Positions 49,507 to 62,080 of a stretch of DNA of 64,000 bases are shown here, piece by piece. A model generated the notes under the pieces. That model did no database searches, had not been told where the DNA came from, and saw only the letters and a list, made by a program, of their open reading frames with translations. Origin of the DNA: Jacaranda mimosifolia (taxonomy: Eukaryota; Streptophyta; Magnoliopsida; Lamiales; Bignoniaceae); the NCBI GenBank assembly GCA_018894105.1, contig CM032122.1, positions 36,611,404 through 36,675,403 of the forward strand. The letters run 5' to 3'. Each line of letters opens with the position of its first letter. Position 1 is the stretch's first letter. The translations under genes were made by a program, and so were the position numbers.

Positions 49507-52500
49507 TATGTTTTAAAACAAATATTTTGGATAATAAAAGAAAATTGTGCTGGAGGGGTGGGGGTGGGGGAGCACAAGCTGTCCATTTTGCAGAGCAGTG
49601 ATGGGGGAATATTGACTTCTTTTGGTAAAATTTTGCCAGTTGGAAAAAGGCAGATGACAACCGAACAAAGCCTTTTCTAGTTAAGAATAATACTCTGCCG
49701 CAACCCGCAACCCGCAACAACCAAAACAGAGCCTTTTTTAGTAAAGAATAATACTCTAAATGCTATATAGTTCAAAGGTGGTAACTTTGTCGCTGTCGGA
49801 CACTCAACAGTCAACGGCTCCGAATTTAGACTTTCTTTCAGTTGCTTAAATCGGTCCAAATTGATAGAGTGATCACTGATCAATATGGCTGATTGATACT
49901 ATACGACCACCACACCGTGAAGAAATATGCTCTTTTCTCTTCTTTCTCAATAATATTGGTGTGGTGAAATATGCTCTTTTCTCGGTGTATTACGGGCTGA
50001 GTGGGTACGCACCCAGCATCAACCAAACCCTCTTTATTTCTCAATAGTATTTATTGTTCTGTTAAATAGGCAAGTGCAGCCTGGTTCGGCAATTGGCAGA
50101 GAATACATTCTGATTTTGCACCAGAAGAATATATGCTCCTCTTTATATTGTTTACACGAAAGGATCCAATTATACAATGATTGGACGGAACCAATTAGTG
50201 GGGGTGTCCGCAAATTTCATATGGGGATGAGAATTTAACTTGATATAAAATTTCATGGGCAATACGTGTCGTGAAAGGAAAAAAAAAAAAGAAAGAAAGA
50301 AGAATATATATGCATTTCGACAAGACAAGAGAAACTACAAAAGAATATATATTTTGACAAGACAAGAGAAGTAGCAATATCCTAAATATCTCAAGATATG
50401 ACAAATAATAATAGGGTGCATTTATCTATTATAACTACTAGTAATTTGGCATGAATCAATGCAGGTGTTAAATTTTTTATAATATTTTTATTTGTATAAT
50501 AATATTTATTTATTTTCATATAATGTAAATTTATTTTAATAATTTTAGTCTATTTATTTAAATTTATTGTAAGTAAAAATTAAAAAAATATGATAAAATT
50601 ATAAGTATAAGCATAAAATAGGTAGGTTATAAATTATTGATGTATATAAAAAAAGTGAGGATGTTTTAAATAGATTAATTAAAAATATATTTAAAGAGGA
50701 GTAGGTAACTTATTAATAATATAGATATATATTTACATTCATTGCGATGTAAACGTTAAATGTGTATTCGAAAGGTGGAAACCCTTAAAAAAAAACTTGA
50801 ATGCCTGAAAAAGTTAATTTTTACCCCTTTATGTTGGTTGGGATCTTGCCCTACAACTATGGTGGTCTTTAATTTATTTCTATAATTGTAATATTTTAGT
50901 ATTTAACTTTTCATTTCAAAATGGTGGAAGTTTGGCACATGCCAATGATTTCCACAATTTTAGCGTGTTATCAAGCATATTTGTTAATGAAATTAATAAC
51001 AACTTTATTTTTCATATTCTTCATCCAATTTGATTAGAGGTGTAATTTTTTTCTTGTAATTAATATTCAAAATTTAGAACATTTATTTGATTTATTACTT
51101 CATATATGATTATTCACCTTTGCAGTACTTTTAAGATTTTCGTCTTATTATCATACCTCAAATTAATAACCTATTCTATGTTGTCACGATTCACAATATT
51201 GATGTGATTTTAGATCTTAAATACATGAATATATACTTAACATTTGATTGATAAAGAAAATATTGTTTAACAAGAGGCAAATAAAGTTCTTGTATTACTT
51301 TGTAAAATGAAGGTGAAAATTGCTTAAGTGTTTTTTTACATCAAAATATATATTATTGCTAAAGTTAGGCTATAAAAGGGGTATTTTAGACGTTAAGGCT
51401 CACTTTGCAGCGACTTTACACTAACCCTATTTTGGATCTTGAATTTTAGAGAGAAAAACATTAAGTAAAATTTTTCGTCCTTCAAACGATGTAACTTTTT
51501 GTTTTAATTTTATACATTTGTATTTTTCTTCTATTTTTCCTTACTAAATTCCTTGATCCAAACATAACATAAAGCTTTTGTCTAATAGAGATACTCTAAT
51601 GAGTTCTTCCGAAGGTTATCAAGAAGGTATACAACAACCTATGGAAAAGAAGTGTCTTTTAAGGTTATCAGTTAATCAATATCAATTAATTAATATTCTC
51701 AAAAGTTCTTAATAAATGAATTGGTAAAAGTTGGTCTTCTGAAGAAAGTGATTTTGTTGTTTTATCAAGGACAAGTAATTCGATTGAACTTTTTTCTTCT
51801 TAAAATTTAATTGTACACCTAAAATTTATATTTCATTGTCTTTTTTCTCATGTAAATTAACTTATATAAAAGTTTTGATGAATCATAATCAATGTTTTTT
51901 TTGGGGGGGGGTCTACACAGCCACACGTGCATTTAAAATTCATTAGATCAAAATTTCAATCCCACGCATATAAGTGTGAAAACTACAATAAAAAAAAATG
52001 TAAAAATGGTGTCACTTCATCAATTGATCAATAATTTATAATCCACGAGAATTCAATTTATTAATTATTGACATCACAAATAAATTTAGTATAATTACCA
52101 AATCAAAAATATAATTTTGAGAACTTAGGTAAATTTTTTATACCTCAAAAATGAAAATTATTCAAAATTTTCCTATTTTACTCAGTTACAATATAATCTA
52201 ACAATAATAAAATTAGCTTTAAAACCTACTTCCTTCCTTGAAGATATAAATCGATTGATTGCAATAAACTCCATTATCCACATTAATCGTCTCGCATATG
52301 AAAAGCACTATGAAATTTGGTTGCCAAGTTCCATACGTCGCATGTGTAAAGCACTAGGAGATTTGATAGGCAATGCCCATAAGTCGCATATGAAGAGGAC
52401 GGGAATTTTGGTTCACAAGGTCTTAGGAACGTACGTAAGTCGCATTCGCATATGATGATGTGAAACCACTAGGAAACTTGGTTGACGGGGTCCACATGAG

Positions 52501-53022
52501 ATGTTTGATTGTCCACTAAGGACTGATTGGGTAAAGTCAACCAATAACTTTTAATTTATGATTGCACATTCGACTTCATCAGCCATCATTTCCTATTCTC
52601 TTGATTTACATGAGGCGCCAGCCATCATTTGAGTCTTGATTTATATAAAATGATATTTGAGTAAATATAGCTCATGAGCTCTAAATTATTTAAAATTTGA
52701 TATTAATCGAAGTTTAAAATTCAATAAATTTTTTCAGATAATTTTATGTATGCGTTAATGGATTGATCTAATGTAGATTGATATCGGTCAAAAGAAATAA
52801 TAAAATTGAATTATAGAACTAAATGAAATTTTTTTCATGATTTCAGTCAAATAAGGATCAATATCTGAAGTTGAAACTCAAATCGAAACAGGACTGGAAG
52901 TGCAGTTTCACTGTTCAAACAAAACATCATATGTCAATAAATGGCTTACGTTTCAAACACAAATTATATAGAATTATGCCTTTTCTTTTTATGTGGTAGA
53001 ATTACTCTTATCATGGAATTAT

Positions 53023-53384
53023 TTAATTCTTACATGTTTGTTTATGTTTTTATTTTCATTTTCATCCGTTTCTATTATTTGAAAATAAATCATCAACAAC
53101 TTATCACTATTTTTACTAAAATTTCAAGCCATTTTCATCTCAAAATGCATTCTCTAATAATTTATAAATCTTCTCCTAATAACATATATATATATATATA
53201 TATTCTCTCTAGTTTATTATTACTATCTCTTTCCACCTACAACATTTTAAATTCTATATAATTATTATTTTTTCAATAAATTATCCAAATACAAATTTAT
53301 TTTTAACTCATTTTCTCCAACTAACTTTTCAAAATTTAAAAATATTAAATTTAAAAAAAAAAGATAATCAAACAAACTGTAAGT
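53023..53384. mobile_element. Tourist-like MITE nested in the foldback element of unit 2
   Basis: TTACATGTTTGTTTATG at the left mirrors ATAATCAAACAAACTGTAA at the right. It interrupts the left arm of the foldback that is intact in unit 1 (41610-41825). Confidence 0.75.
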
Positions 53385-54825
53385 AGCTAAGAATTTTTCA
53401 AAATGTCATATAATTGGCCTTATTTGGAAGGTAATGAACTGAAAATACCTCCCAACTAAGGCCAAACTTATATGTCACCTTGAAAAAAAATCTTACCTAC
53501 TTAGTTTGGTAAGATTAAGTAATTACATGATAAGGGTAATATTCTACATAATGTGAAATTATTGATTAGTCTACTTCCTTTCAGCTGATGAATCTTTAAT
53601 TTTTAATTAAAATTAAATAATTAAAGTTAAATTACAATAAAAGAGTATTTTGAAATTCATAAGCGATTATATAAAGAAACAAAATATGTCTATCAATGTT
53701 TGATAAATGCTTAACATTCTAATTAGGACAACTTTATTATTATTATTTTTGACAACTAAAACAACTTTATACTTTTTATAACAAGCAACTCCAATTATTC
53801 ATAACATCACAGCAATAATAATTAAAACAATTCTAGTTCGTGATTTTTCTTTAACAAAGAAGCATATCTCTTTATTTGAATGAGTAAAAGCGTTTAGAAG
53901 AATCTTTCTGAGAAAAATCTTAATGCCCCCTACATATTTTTATTTTGATTGAAGAAAGAGATTTTCAATGAGTGTATTAATATGAATATCCATGTATGCT
54001 TCAATATAAATATTTTATTTTATACCATTATGATATATATGCATTTAACAACTCACAATTTAACTTAAATTATTAATATGAAAATTTTATTATGCGTTCA
54101 GAAAATATAAAGGGGTCAATTTCTTGTCGGTGTAGAGAACAAAAACCTTGAAGGCTCAAAAATTAAGGTATTTGACAAAAATTATGTAAAATATTTTATA
54201 AGCTTTTACATCTTATAATATGTTTTTTAATATTATAAGATGCAAGATCTTGTTTTAGAAATAAGTTCTGAAGTATTTGGATAAAATAAAATTTTGAAAC
54301 TTAAAAGATTTTGAAACTTAAAAGAATTTATTAAAATTTTAAAAATAAATTAGAAACTCATTTTAAAAAAAACCCTCATGGCAAAGGAAAGATGAGATGC
54401 ATGCAAGAGTAGAAGGACAAAAGTAGCCATACTTGTTGGAATATACGTGTAATGCATACCTCACGAGCCACGGTTAAATGACTAGATTGGGTTCATTTCT
54501 TCAAAAGCAAAAGATTTATTGGGCCAACTAAAAGACAAGAAAAGCAAGATCAAGTGGGAGGCAGAGGGTGAAGATTCATAGGTTAATGATTAGATTTTGT
54601 AGGCCTACACCCAAACCGTTTCCCAGTAAATCATTATTTATTTTCCCAACATAGTATTCAAATTCAAATATATTTCGTTCTCCTATCCATACCTATACTT
54701 CTTTTGTTTCATCATCTACATATATTTATTAGTTGGTTCCTTCTTAAATAAAATATATAAAAATAAAAAAAAAAACAAAAGAATTTTGTCCCAAAAAATA
54801 CATAAAATGACTTATAGCTAGGTTG

Positions 54826-55160
54826 TGTGTTTTTAAATCCATTTTCACTTACTTTCACAATTTAAAAATTAATTATTAATAATTTAGCACCATTTTTACT
54901 AATATTTCAATTCATTTTCATTTCAAAACATATTTTTCAATAATTTACACATCTTCTCTCGATAACCTATATATATTATTTTTCTTCTTTATTATTACTA
55001 TATATCTCCTCCTACAATCTACTAAACCATATATAATCATTATTTTCCCAACATACTATTCAAATACAAACATACTTTCTCAACTCATCTACTTTAACTA
55101 ATTTTTCAAAATTTAAAAATATTAAAAATAAAAATTGAAATTGAAAACATAACCAAAATG
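54826..55160. mobile_element. Tourist-like MITE (family A), unit 2 only
   Basis: The ends TAGCTAGGTTGTGTG and AACCAAAATGGCTG are imperfect inverted repeats with TTA on both flanks. Unit 1 has the joined site ACTTAGATAGAAAATT near 43650. Confidence 0.7.
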
Positions 55161-55559
55161 GCTGTTAGATACAAAATTATATTATTTGAAGTAAATAAAT
55201 ATTTCATTATGTTTTGTTATATATATTATTTTGCATACAAATATCACTACAATTATCTCCCCCACTTATATATATATAAATTTATTTATTATCAATTACT
55301 ATGCAGTTGTTTGATCGATTTCTCCTCAAGGTTGAGTGGAGGCCACCCTAATTAGTTCAAATTCCCAAAAGATTTCACAAGCGAATGGACCCTCGGATGA
55401 ATTGAAATTCAATGGGGTGTAAAATTGCTACATTTTTTTGGCCTCCCATCAGTAGTGTATATCCTCTATTCTATTTTTGTTTCATCTCTTATTTTATTTT
55501 GTAAATATATAATATATATTAAATATTTATTTATAAAAATATTTGATTGAGAATTAAAT

Positions 55560-56020
55560 ACACTTGATATATATATATATTAAATTTAAATAAAAATAAA
55601 ATAAAGTATTAATTTAAAAGTGTCTCATGAGTCATGATCAAGGTCTACACCCAATTTTTTTGTGTTCCTTTCTTTTTTTTTTAGACAAACTATACAATTA
55701 AATACATATAAAAAAGTTCATTCAAATTTAAACTCAAAATCTTTCGTATAATAGGAAAAATTGATACTGCCGGACCACAGTGCAGAAATTATTGTATTGG
55801 CGTCAAGCCGTCAACTGCATCTTTTTGATCCATAAATAAATAAAAATGGAGGAAGGTGAGGTAATGAAGCGGGGATTCCCTGACGTGACTCGTAAATAGA
55901 ACACGTGGTCCAGTCCCACCATATTCCGTCCCCTGTCACTCGGCGCCGGTGGGCCCGGGCAGTAGCATGTGGATTAAGGTTGCTCCATTTCAATAATTAA
56001 CTCCGACCCATTCCGTAGTT
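55560..56020. other. Spacer between unit 2 and segment B
   Basis: The part at 55845-56005 is clearly GC-richer (CGGCGCCGGTGGGCCCGGGC). Its 60-codon minus-strand frame has no recognised motif. The rest is AT-rich. Confidence 0.4.
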
Positions 56021-58129
56021 GACTTTTGGAAAAAAATTTCAAATTTTAAAAAATAAAATCTTAATCTACAATGTTTTGAGAAAATGGAAGTGAAAAATCT
56101 TAGGATACAAAAAGTATGTCATAGCAGAAATTTTCAATATTATTCTTTAATAAATATTAATTTCAGAATATTTTTTTTCACACGAAATCATCGCACATAC
56201 ATGTTCAATTTTGTGGTCCATAAATTAGTATGCTAATTCTTCTTAGGTTGGCCACTTTCAAGTTCAACAAATTGTTAATAAAGCAAGTCAAAAAAGTTAG
56301 AAGTTGTTAAGAAACGTAGAACTTAACACCACTTACATGTCTCTTTTTATGTAAAGATAGGATTCATCATCACAACTTAATATAAAATTTTAGGTAATAA
56401 AAGCGTGTAAACATTTAAAGTAATAAAGTTCATATTCTAATTTTGAACATGTACATACGATGAAATCCTTACTTTAGCATGACAACTTAGGTGCTTTAAA
56501 ATGAGAACTCATCAAGAAGGTTGGAGATGATTTGTGATTCTTTTTATTTTTTGAGGTATAATGAAAAATTAAAAAACAAATAATAGAGAGATTCTTTATG
56601 GATGATACACAATCTTTTTCTTTTTCCTATTAAATGGAATCCACACCCTCGTCACTTTTTTATGAGATTAAATAGAATCTACATCATTTTTCATTTTTTT
56701 ATGAGTAATCATTTAGTAAATTTAAAGGAGTTATTTTTCTTTGGTGAAATCAAATACATGAATGAGCGAAGTAATGTTTTACAAAATTCTTATTTTTTCT
56801 CCAAAGAATTATTACATGTTACTATTGATTCAATAATTGAATTATTGGAATTATTGATTTATTAGTCTAGGATTTATCTTTTTAACTATAGAAATTCTCT
56901 TTGGAGCAGCATGAGTTAACAAAGCATGGGGATCTTATTGAAGTTGGGATCGAAAAGAAACTTGGAGTTTGATTACTTAAATTATATTCGCAATTTATTT
57001 ACATATTCGCACAAATATAAAATTAAATAGTACAATCATCAGTTGTGGTTGTCATTGTTTGGAAAAAGAAGATGAATTATCTAATATTGTTTCTCTTTTC
57101 TTAATAGATGATACTTTGAGAGACCCCACATACAAGTAAAGAATAAGAATAAATTCATTAAGATTTAATTAATAATCGTGTTAAGTGGCATGCATCTAAT
57201 TCCATTATTGAATTCATCAAACTTTGCTATTTCCCTCATACAATATATTATACCAATAATTGAGCAACTCCACGTTCCTATGTTGCTATATTTTTAATTG
57301 AACTATAAAGTTGACATCCTTTTTTTTTCCTTCTTCATTTTCTTATTTATTCTTTAATTTTAAAAAGTAAGCAACGTATGGTATGCATTTAATCCTTCTT
57401 TTACTTCATCTATAATTAAACAAAAAATTCCTCAATCAACACTTATTTTATGAAAAATACATCATCATTTCGAGCACCGTCAAAGAGATAATATGTCAAT
57501 TAGGATATCATATGCTTTTTAATGTGAGCACTTTACATATCACTATCATCATGTATTAACTGAATTTTAACATTGTCCATTAATTGTCCATTAACTCAAT
57601 TAACATTAGCCACTAATTAATTGTCCATTAACTAAATTAACGTTGTCCACAAAACTAAAAGTCAAAAAGAAAGAGTGTAAGAAGCAAGTGAAGAACAAAA
57701 TTGTCACCACATATGTTGGTGTAAGAACAGAAATTATTCCATGTTCTTGACAGTACAATTTATTCTTTAATTTTATTCCATAAAAGTAGCGTAAAGTAGG
57801 ATGGTAAAATTCAAAAACAAATTCAAATACAAGTTTTGAATTATTTAATATATCAATTGATACGATTCTCATTTTGTGGACAATATTTCTTAGCTACCAC
57901 ACAACAAAAGCGTTTTGTTGATTACACGATGGATTCCCCGGCGCACAGAATTAGCCGTAAGGGGTAAAAACTACATTTGTTCTTTTATAATGCCAAACTG
58001 TGAATAAATACCCATAAATGGCAAGAGATACCTTGATTCCTGAATCGCCTGGAATATTTAGAATTATTCATCACGGCACATCGTCCCTATACATATAAAT
58101 TAAATTATTATAATATTAATACTAGTTGT

Positions 58130-58946
58130 ATTGATAAAAAAAATATTCGATTGTATGCAATGTTAACAACAAATATATTGTATAATATATGATATTAATT
58201 ATCGATTAATATAGGCTTATATATTGCAAATTAATTTCTACACAGAACTTAAAAGATATGAGATATAATCATAAATATTTTCATTATATTTTGACTATCT
58301 TACTTGTATTTTGTCATTTCATACCGAGTAAAGTATTTTTTTTTTTTTCTTTTATACTAAATTGAAAACCATGAGTATAATATATTGGTAGTTAAGTATT
58401 TAGGGTAACGTGGTATAACCACTAGTTTAAGTGTGTAATAGGCCTTCTTTTTATATAACTAGTCGTCGTAGCATGTTTTTGGTGTGTGCATAAATTTAGT
58501 CTATCATATTATTTATGCTATTTATATTGATAAATAATAAAGCACTCAATTGTTTATATAGTGTAGAAACAAGAGCACAATTTTAACAATAACCACACCG
58601 AATAACATACAATATTAATTCTCAGTGAATATGAATTCATATACGACAAATAATTCCTATACCAAAAGTTTAAATATGTGGAATATATATACCTGCCTAT
58701 ATATTTTCAATGAATCTTTTTCATTATGTTTTGTTCATATTACTTTTGTTCTTTAATTTATATTAAATATGCATGTTTGAAATTAAACTGAAAATTACAG
58801 GCAAAAATTGGTTATCCGAAATTTGATGTAATATGGCGTAACCGTCACTTTCAATATATAAGAGGGTTCTCTTTTAGTTGTCATGGCATGCCATCAATGC
58901 ATGCATACCATTTATATTATCCTAGTGTTAATACTTATTGCATCGA

Positions 58947-58950
<4 letters not shown>
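58130..58950. repeat. Two tandem ~0.41-kb diverged repeats
   Basis: 58130-58540 and 58540-58950 share, in order, a TTGATAAA/AATATTCGATTG-type start, CATACAATATTAATT, ATTTTCATTATATTTTG, AATTGAAAA, GTAACGTGGTATAACC / GTAATATGGCGTAACC and ATTTATATTATC-like ends. Segment A has no equivalent that I could see. Confidence 0.6.

Positions 58951-59040
<90 letters not shown>
58949..59040. repeat. Self-complementary AAT/ATT microsatellite
   Basis: About 20 AAT triplets (to ~59007) run directly into about 11 ATT triplets. The 3' half can pair with the 5' half to form a long hairpin. A minus-strand frame of Asn and Tyr runs through it is an artefact of the repeat. Confidence 0.95.
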
Positions 59041-59041
<1 letters not shown>

Positions 59042-61370
59042 CACTAAATATTTTATTTTCAGTATCAATATTACTTATAGTATGAAGAATTTCTTCTTTG
59101 TAGAATTGGCTCAAATTCAAAATGTTCCCATTGAATTGAGGTCAATTTAATTTGTCCTGTTATTCCATTTCTTGGATTATTTTAGAACTAATGAAGTCCA
59201 CATAGATGGGGATATATTAAAAATTTCTTCTTCTTTTTCCTTTTCCGAAAGTTAGAAATTAGGCAAGTGGAGTGTGTCTTAATTATTAAAGTGAGATAAT
59301 TCATGGTTGAGTTGAGGGGACACAAGGAAACTCAAAATCTAACACAACACATGCTGTGATAATAATTTTATAATGTAAGAGTTTATAGTAGAATTAATTA
59401 GTGGACTAATCAATGCCAACGCACTACATTAATTAGCCTACCTAACAACATACATTAATTAGCCTACCTAACAACATCATAATGTAATTTTATACTAAAA
59501 TTATGGATTGGTAAATGTGAACATGCCATATTCTAAACTGTATTAAGCCTTCTTAGAAATTTCTATGAAGTCTTGATCTTCGAATAGAATATAATGCTAT
59601 TATCATAACTTTAGGAAAAAAAATGTATAATTAAACCAAATGAAAGGAAGTACATTTCTTTTAATAATTTTTTGCTTTTATTTTATTTTAAATTCACGAG
59701 AAGACAAAAGAAAAAAATAATAAAAATTTATTGATCGAATTATTACATGTGATCTGCAACATTGTCTAATGTATTTTAATCATAACAAGAATGACATTAT
59801 CACTAAATATTTTGTTTTCAGTATCAATATTACTTTTTTTTTTTTTAATTTATTCACATGCACATGCATCAGCAGTACGTTCGAATTTGAACTCATGACC
59901 TTCCCATATTATGTAGAAGACTTATATCACTGAATTACATGCCATTTACCCAGTACCAATATTACTTATAGTAAGGAAAATTTCATCTTTGCAGAATTGG
60001 TCCAGATTTCCCTTCATAAACGGATCAAAAAAGTTCCGATTGGATTGAGATCAATTTAATTGGTCCTGTTATTTCATTTCTTGGATACTCAAAATTTAAT
60101 AGATAGTATAATAATATTTTTATAATATAAGAGTTTATAATAGAATTAGTGGACTAATCAATGTCAACGCACTATACCAATTAGCCTACCTAAAAGTATT
60201 GCAAAGTAAGTTTATAAAAAATTATGGATTGGTAAATGTGAACATGCCACATCTGAGCTTTATTAAGTCTTCTTAAAAAACTCTATAATCTTTTGGTCCT
60301 CAAATCGATTATGTTGCTGTTATTGTCATAACTTTAAAAAAAATGTATAATTAGACTAAATGAAAGCTGTGACATTTCTTTTGCTTTTCTCTTATCTCAA
60401 AGTCACGGGATGACAAAGAAATCAACAAAAAAAAAAAAAAATTATTAGTCAAATTATCACATGTAAGCTGCAAAATTGCCTAGTGTATTCTAACTACAAT
60501 AAGAACGGCATTATCATTAAATATTTTATTTTCAGTATCAATTTTACTTATCCTATGAAGAATTTTATCTTGGCAGAATTGGTCCAAATTTCCCTTCATA
60601 AATGTATCAAAAAGTTCCAATTAGATTGAAGCTAATTTAATTTGTCCTATTATCCCATTTCTCGGATTATTTTAGAACTAATTATTGCCAATATATGACT
60701 GTCTTTCTTTTTTTCCCCCACAAGGTTAGCAATGAACCAAATGGAGCGTGTTTCAATTATTAAAGTGAGATAATCCATTGTTGAGGGGACAAAAGGGCGC
60801 CCAAAATCTAATAAATACTACAATAATATTATAATGTAAGACTTTCTAATAGAATTAATTAGTGGACTAGTCAATGTCAAGGCGCTATATCTAAGCCTGC
60901 CTAAGAATGTTGTGATGTAAGTTTATAATAAAATTAGTGGATTGGTTAATGTGAACATAACATAATTTAAGTTTTATTAAGTAAGTCTACTTTGGAAATT
61001 CTATAAAATTTTGATTTCAAATAGAATATAATGTTGTTATTATCCAACTTAAGAAAAAATATAATTAAACCAAATAAAAGGAGAGTAATATTTTGCTTTC
61101 ATTTTATCTTGAATTCATGAAGAGACAAAGAAATTAACAATAAAAATCGACTGATCGAATTATTACATGTGGTGTTCGATATTTGTATTCTAACTACAAT
61201 AAGAACGATATTAATCATTATTAAGATATAACTATGAACTTGAAGTTATTGGTTGTCCTATTGATTTTTTAAAAATATAATCCGTCCATAAATTTAGTGC
61301 TCATTGGACACAAAATTTATGATGCAATTTTTGTCGAGGCATTATTTTCTTATATTGATATTAATTACTT
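59036..61370. repeat. Three tandem ~0.7-kb repeats (single copy in segment A at 2873-3605)
   Basis: Units start near 59036, 59800 and 60510. Each begins TATCA(C/T)TAAATATTTT(A/G)TTTTCAGTATCA. Each continues through GAAGAATTT-TCTTTG-AGAATTGG, then TTAATTATTAAAGTGAGA in units 1 and 3, GTGGACTAATCAATG and TGTATAATTA, and ends with a TTATCTTGAATTCA- or related AAATCAACAA stretch. They are diverged from one another. Confidence 0.75.
59836..59950 (-). mobile_element. tRNA-derived SINE in the middle ~0.7-kb repeat only
   Basis: Minus-strand B-box-like GAGTTCAAATTCG (59894-59882), an upstream A-box-like stretch near 59935, and an A-tail. The flanks CAGTATCAATATTACTT (59819-59835) and CAGTACCAATATTACTT (59951-59967) form a 17-bp duplication with one mismatch. 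The neighbouring repeats have this site unoccupied. Confidence 0.85.
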
Positions 61371-61645
61371 TTCTTTAGCTTCATATATCATTTTTTTTCT
61401 CAACAAAATGGTAAGTGCTGTACATTAAACTATTCAATTTGACGGATTAGTTCAAATCAAGTCTATCTGTCCGAAAATTATAAATTTTCAATTTTTAAAT
61501 AATAATGACAATATGGTAATATTGAAACCCACCATTCTTGGGGGCAGATAGCAGTAATAAATTAAATTCCCTATATTTTTAAGCTGATCGCTTTCATTTT
61601 CCTAGCTATCCACAAGCTTTTCCTTCCCACTAATCATAAAATTTA

Positions 61646-62080
61646 GGTAATGTTTGGTTATAAATTGTATGTTTTGTATTACGTATTTTGGGAGAATGTT
61701 GAGAGTGGGATTGGAGAATGTGATGAATGTTTATTTATGTATTGAAAAATAGTTAGAAAATTATTTTGGGGAGTTTTGGTATGTTTGTTTATATTTTGGA
61801 AGGAGATAATTTTTACTGTAGCAGTCAAATCAATGTTTTTTTATTAGATTTTTAGGGTAAAAATAGAATTGAGAATTTTTTTATAGTAAGAATAATTATA
61901 TATATATATATAATATGATATATATGTATATATTGAAAAATGGGAAAGTTTTGGAGATAATTGAGGATAAAAAATGATATTTTGGGAAACTTAATTTGAC
62001 ATTTTGAAAGAAAAAAGAATACATATTTGGTTATGTTTTGGCAAAACAATATTGTTTTGCCAAAATGTAACCAAACACAG
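61646..62080. mobile_element. MITE, family B copy 4
   Basis: The left end GGTAATGTTTGGTTATA pairs with the inverted right end TGTAACCAAACACAG. A perfect 30-bp palindrome (62034-62063; half-site TTTTGGCAAAACAAT) lies just inside the right end. Segment A lacks it. Confidence 0.75.

Larger units (their letters stand above)
44758..55560. repeat. Unit 2 of the direct tandem duplication
   Basis: It starts in the same CCTCTTTGTGTCATTACTTC as unit 1 and follows it in order to the TCTCCTCAAGG...GGAGGCCACCCTAA block (~55320). Insertions specific to this copy are the CACTA-type MITE (46808-47260), a family B MITE (49030-49506) and two Tourist-like MITEs (53023-53384, 54826-55160). The stretch 48010-48850 replaces unrelated DNA in unit 1. 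No gene was found. Confidence 0.85.

Noticed and set aside
58935..59120. A 61-codon minus-strand frame of Asn and Tyr runs
   Set aside because: It is only the translation of the AAT/ATT microsatellite.
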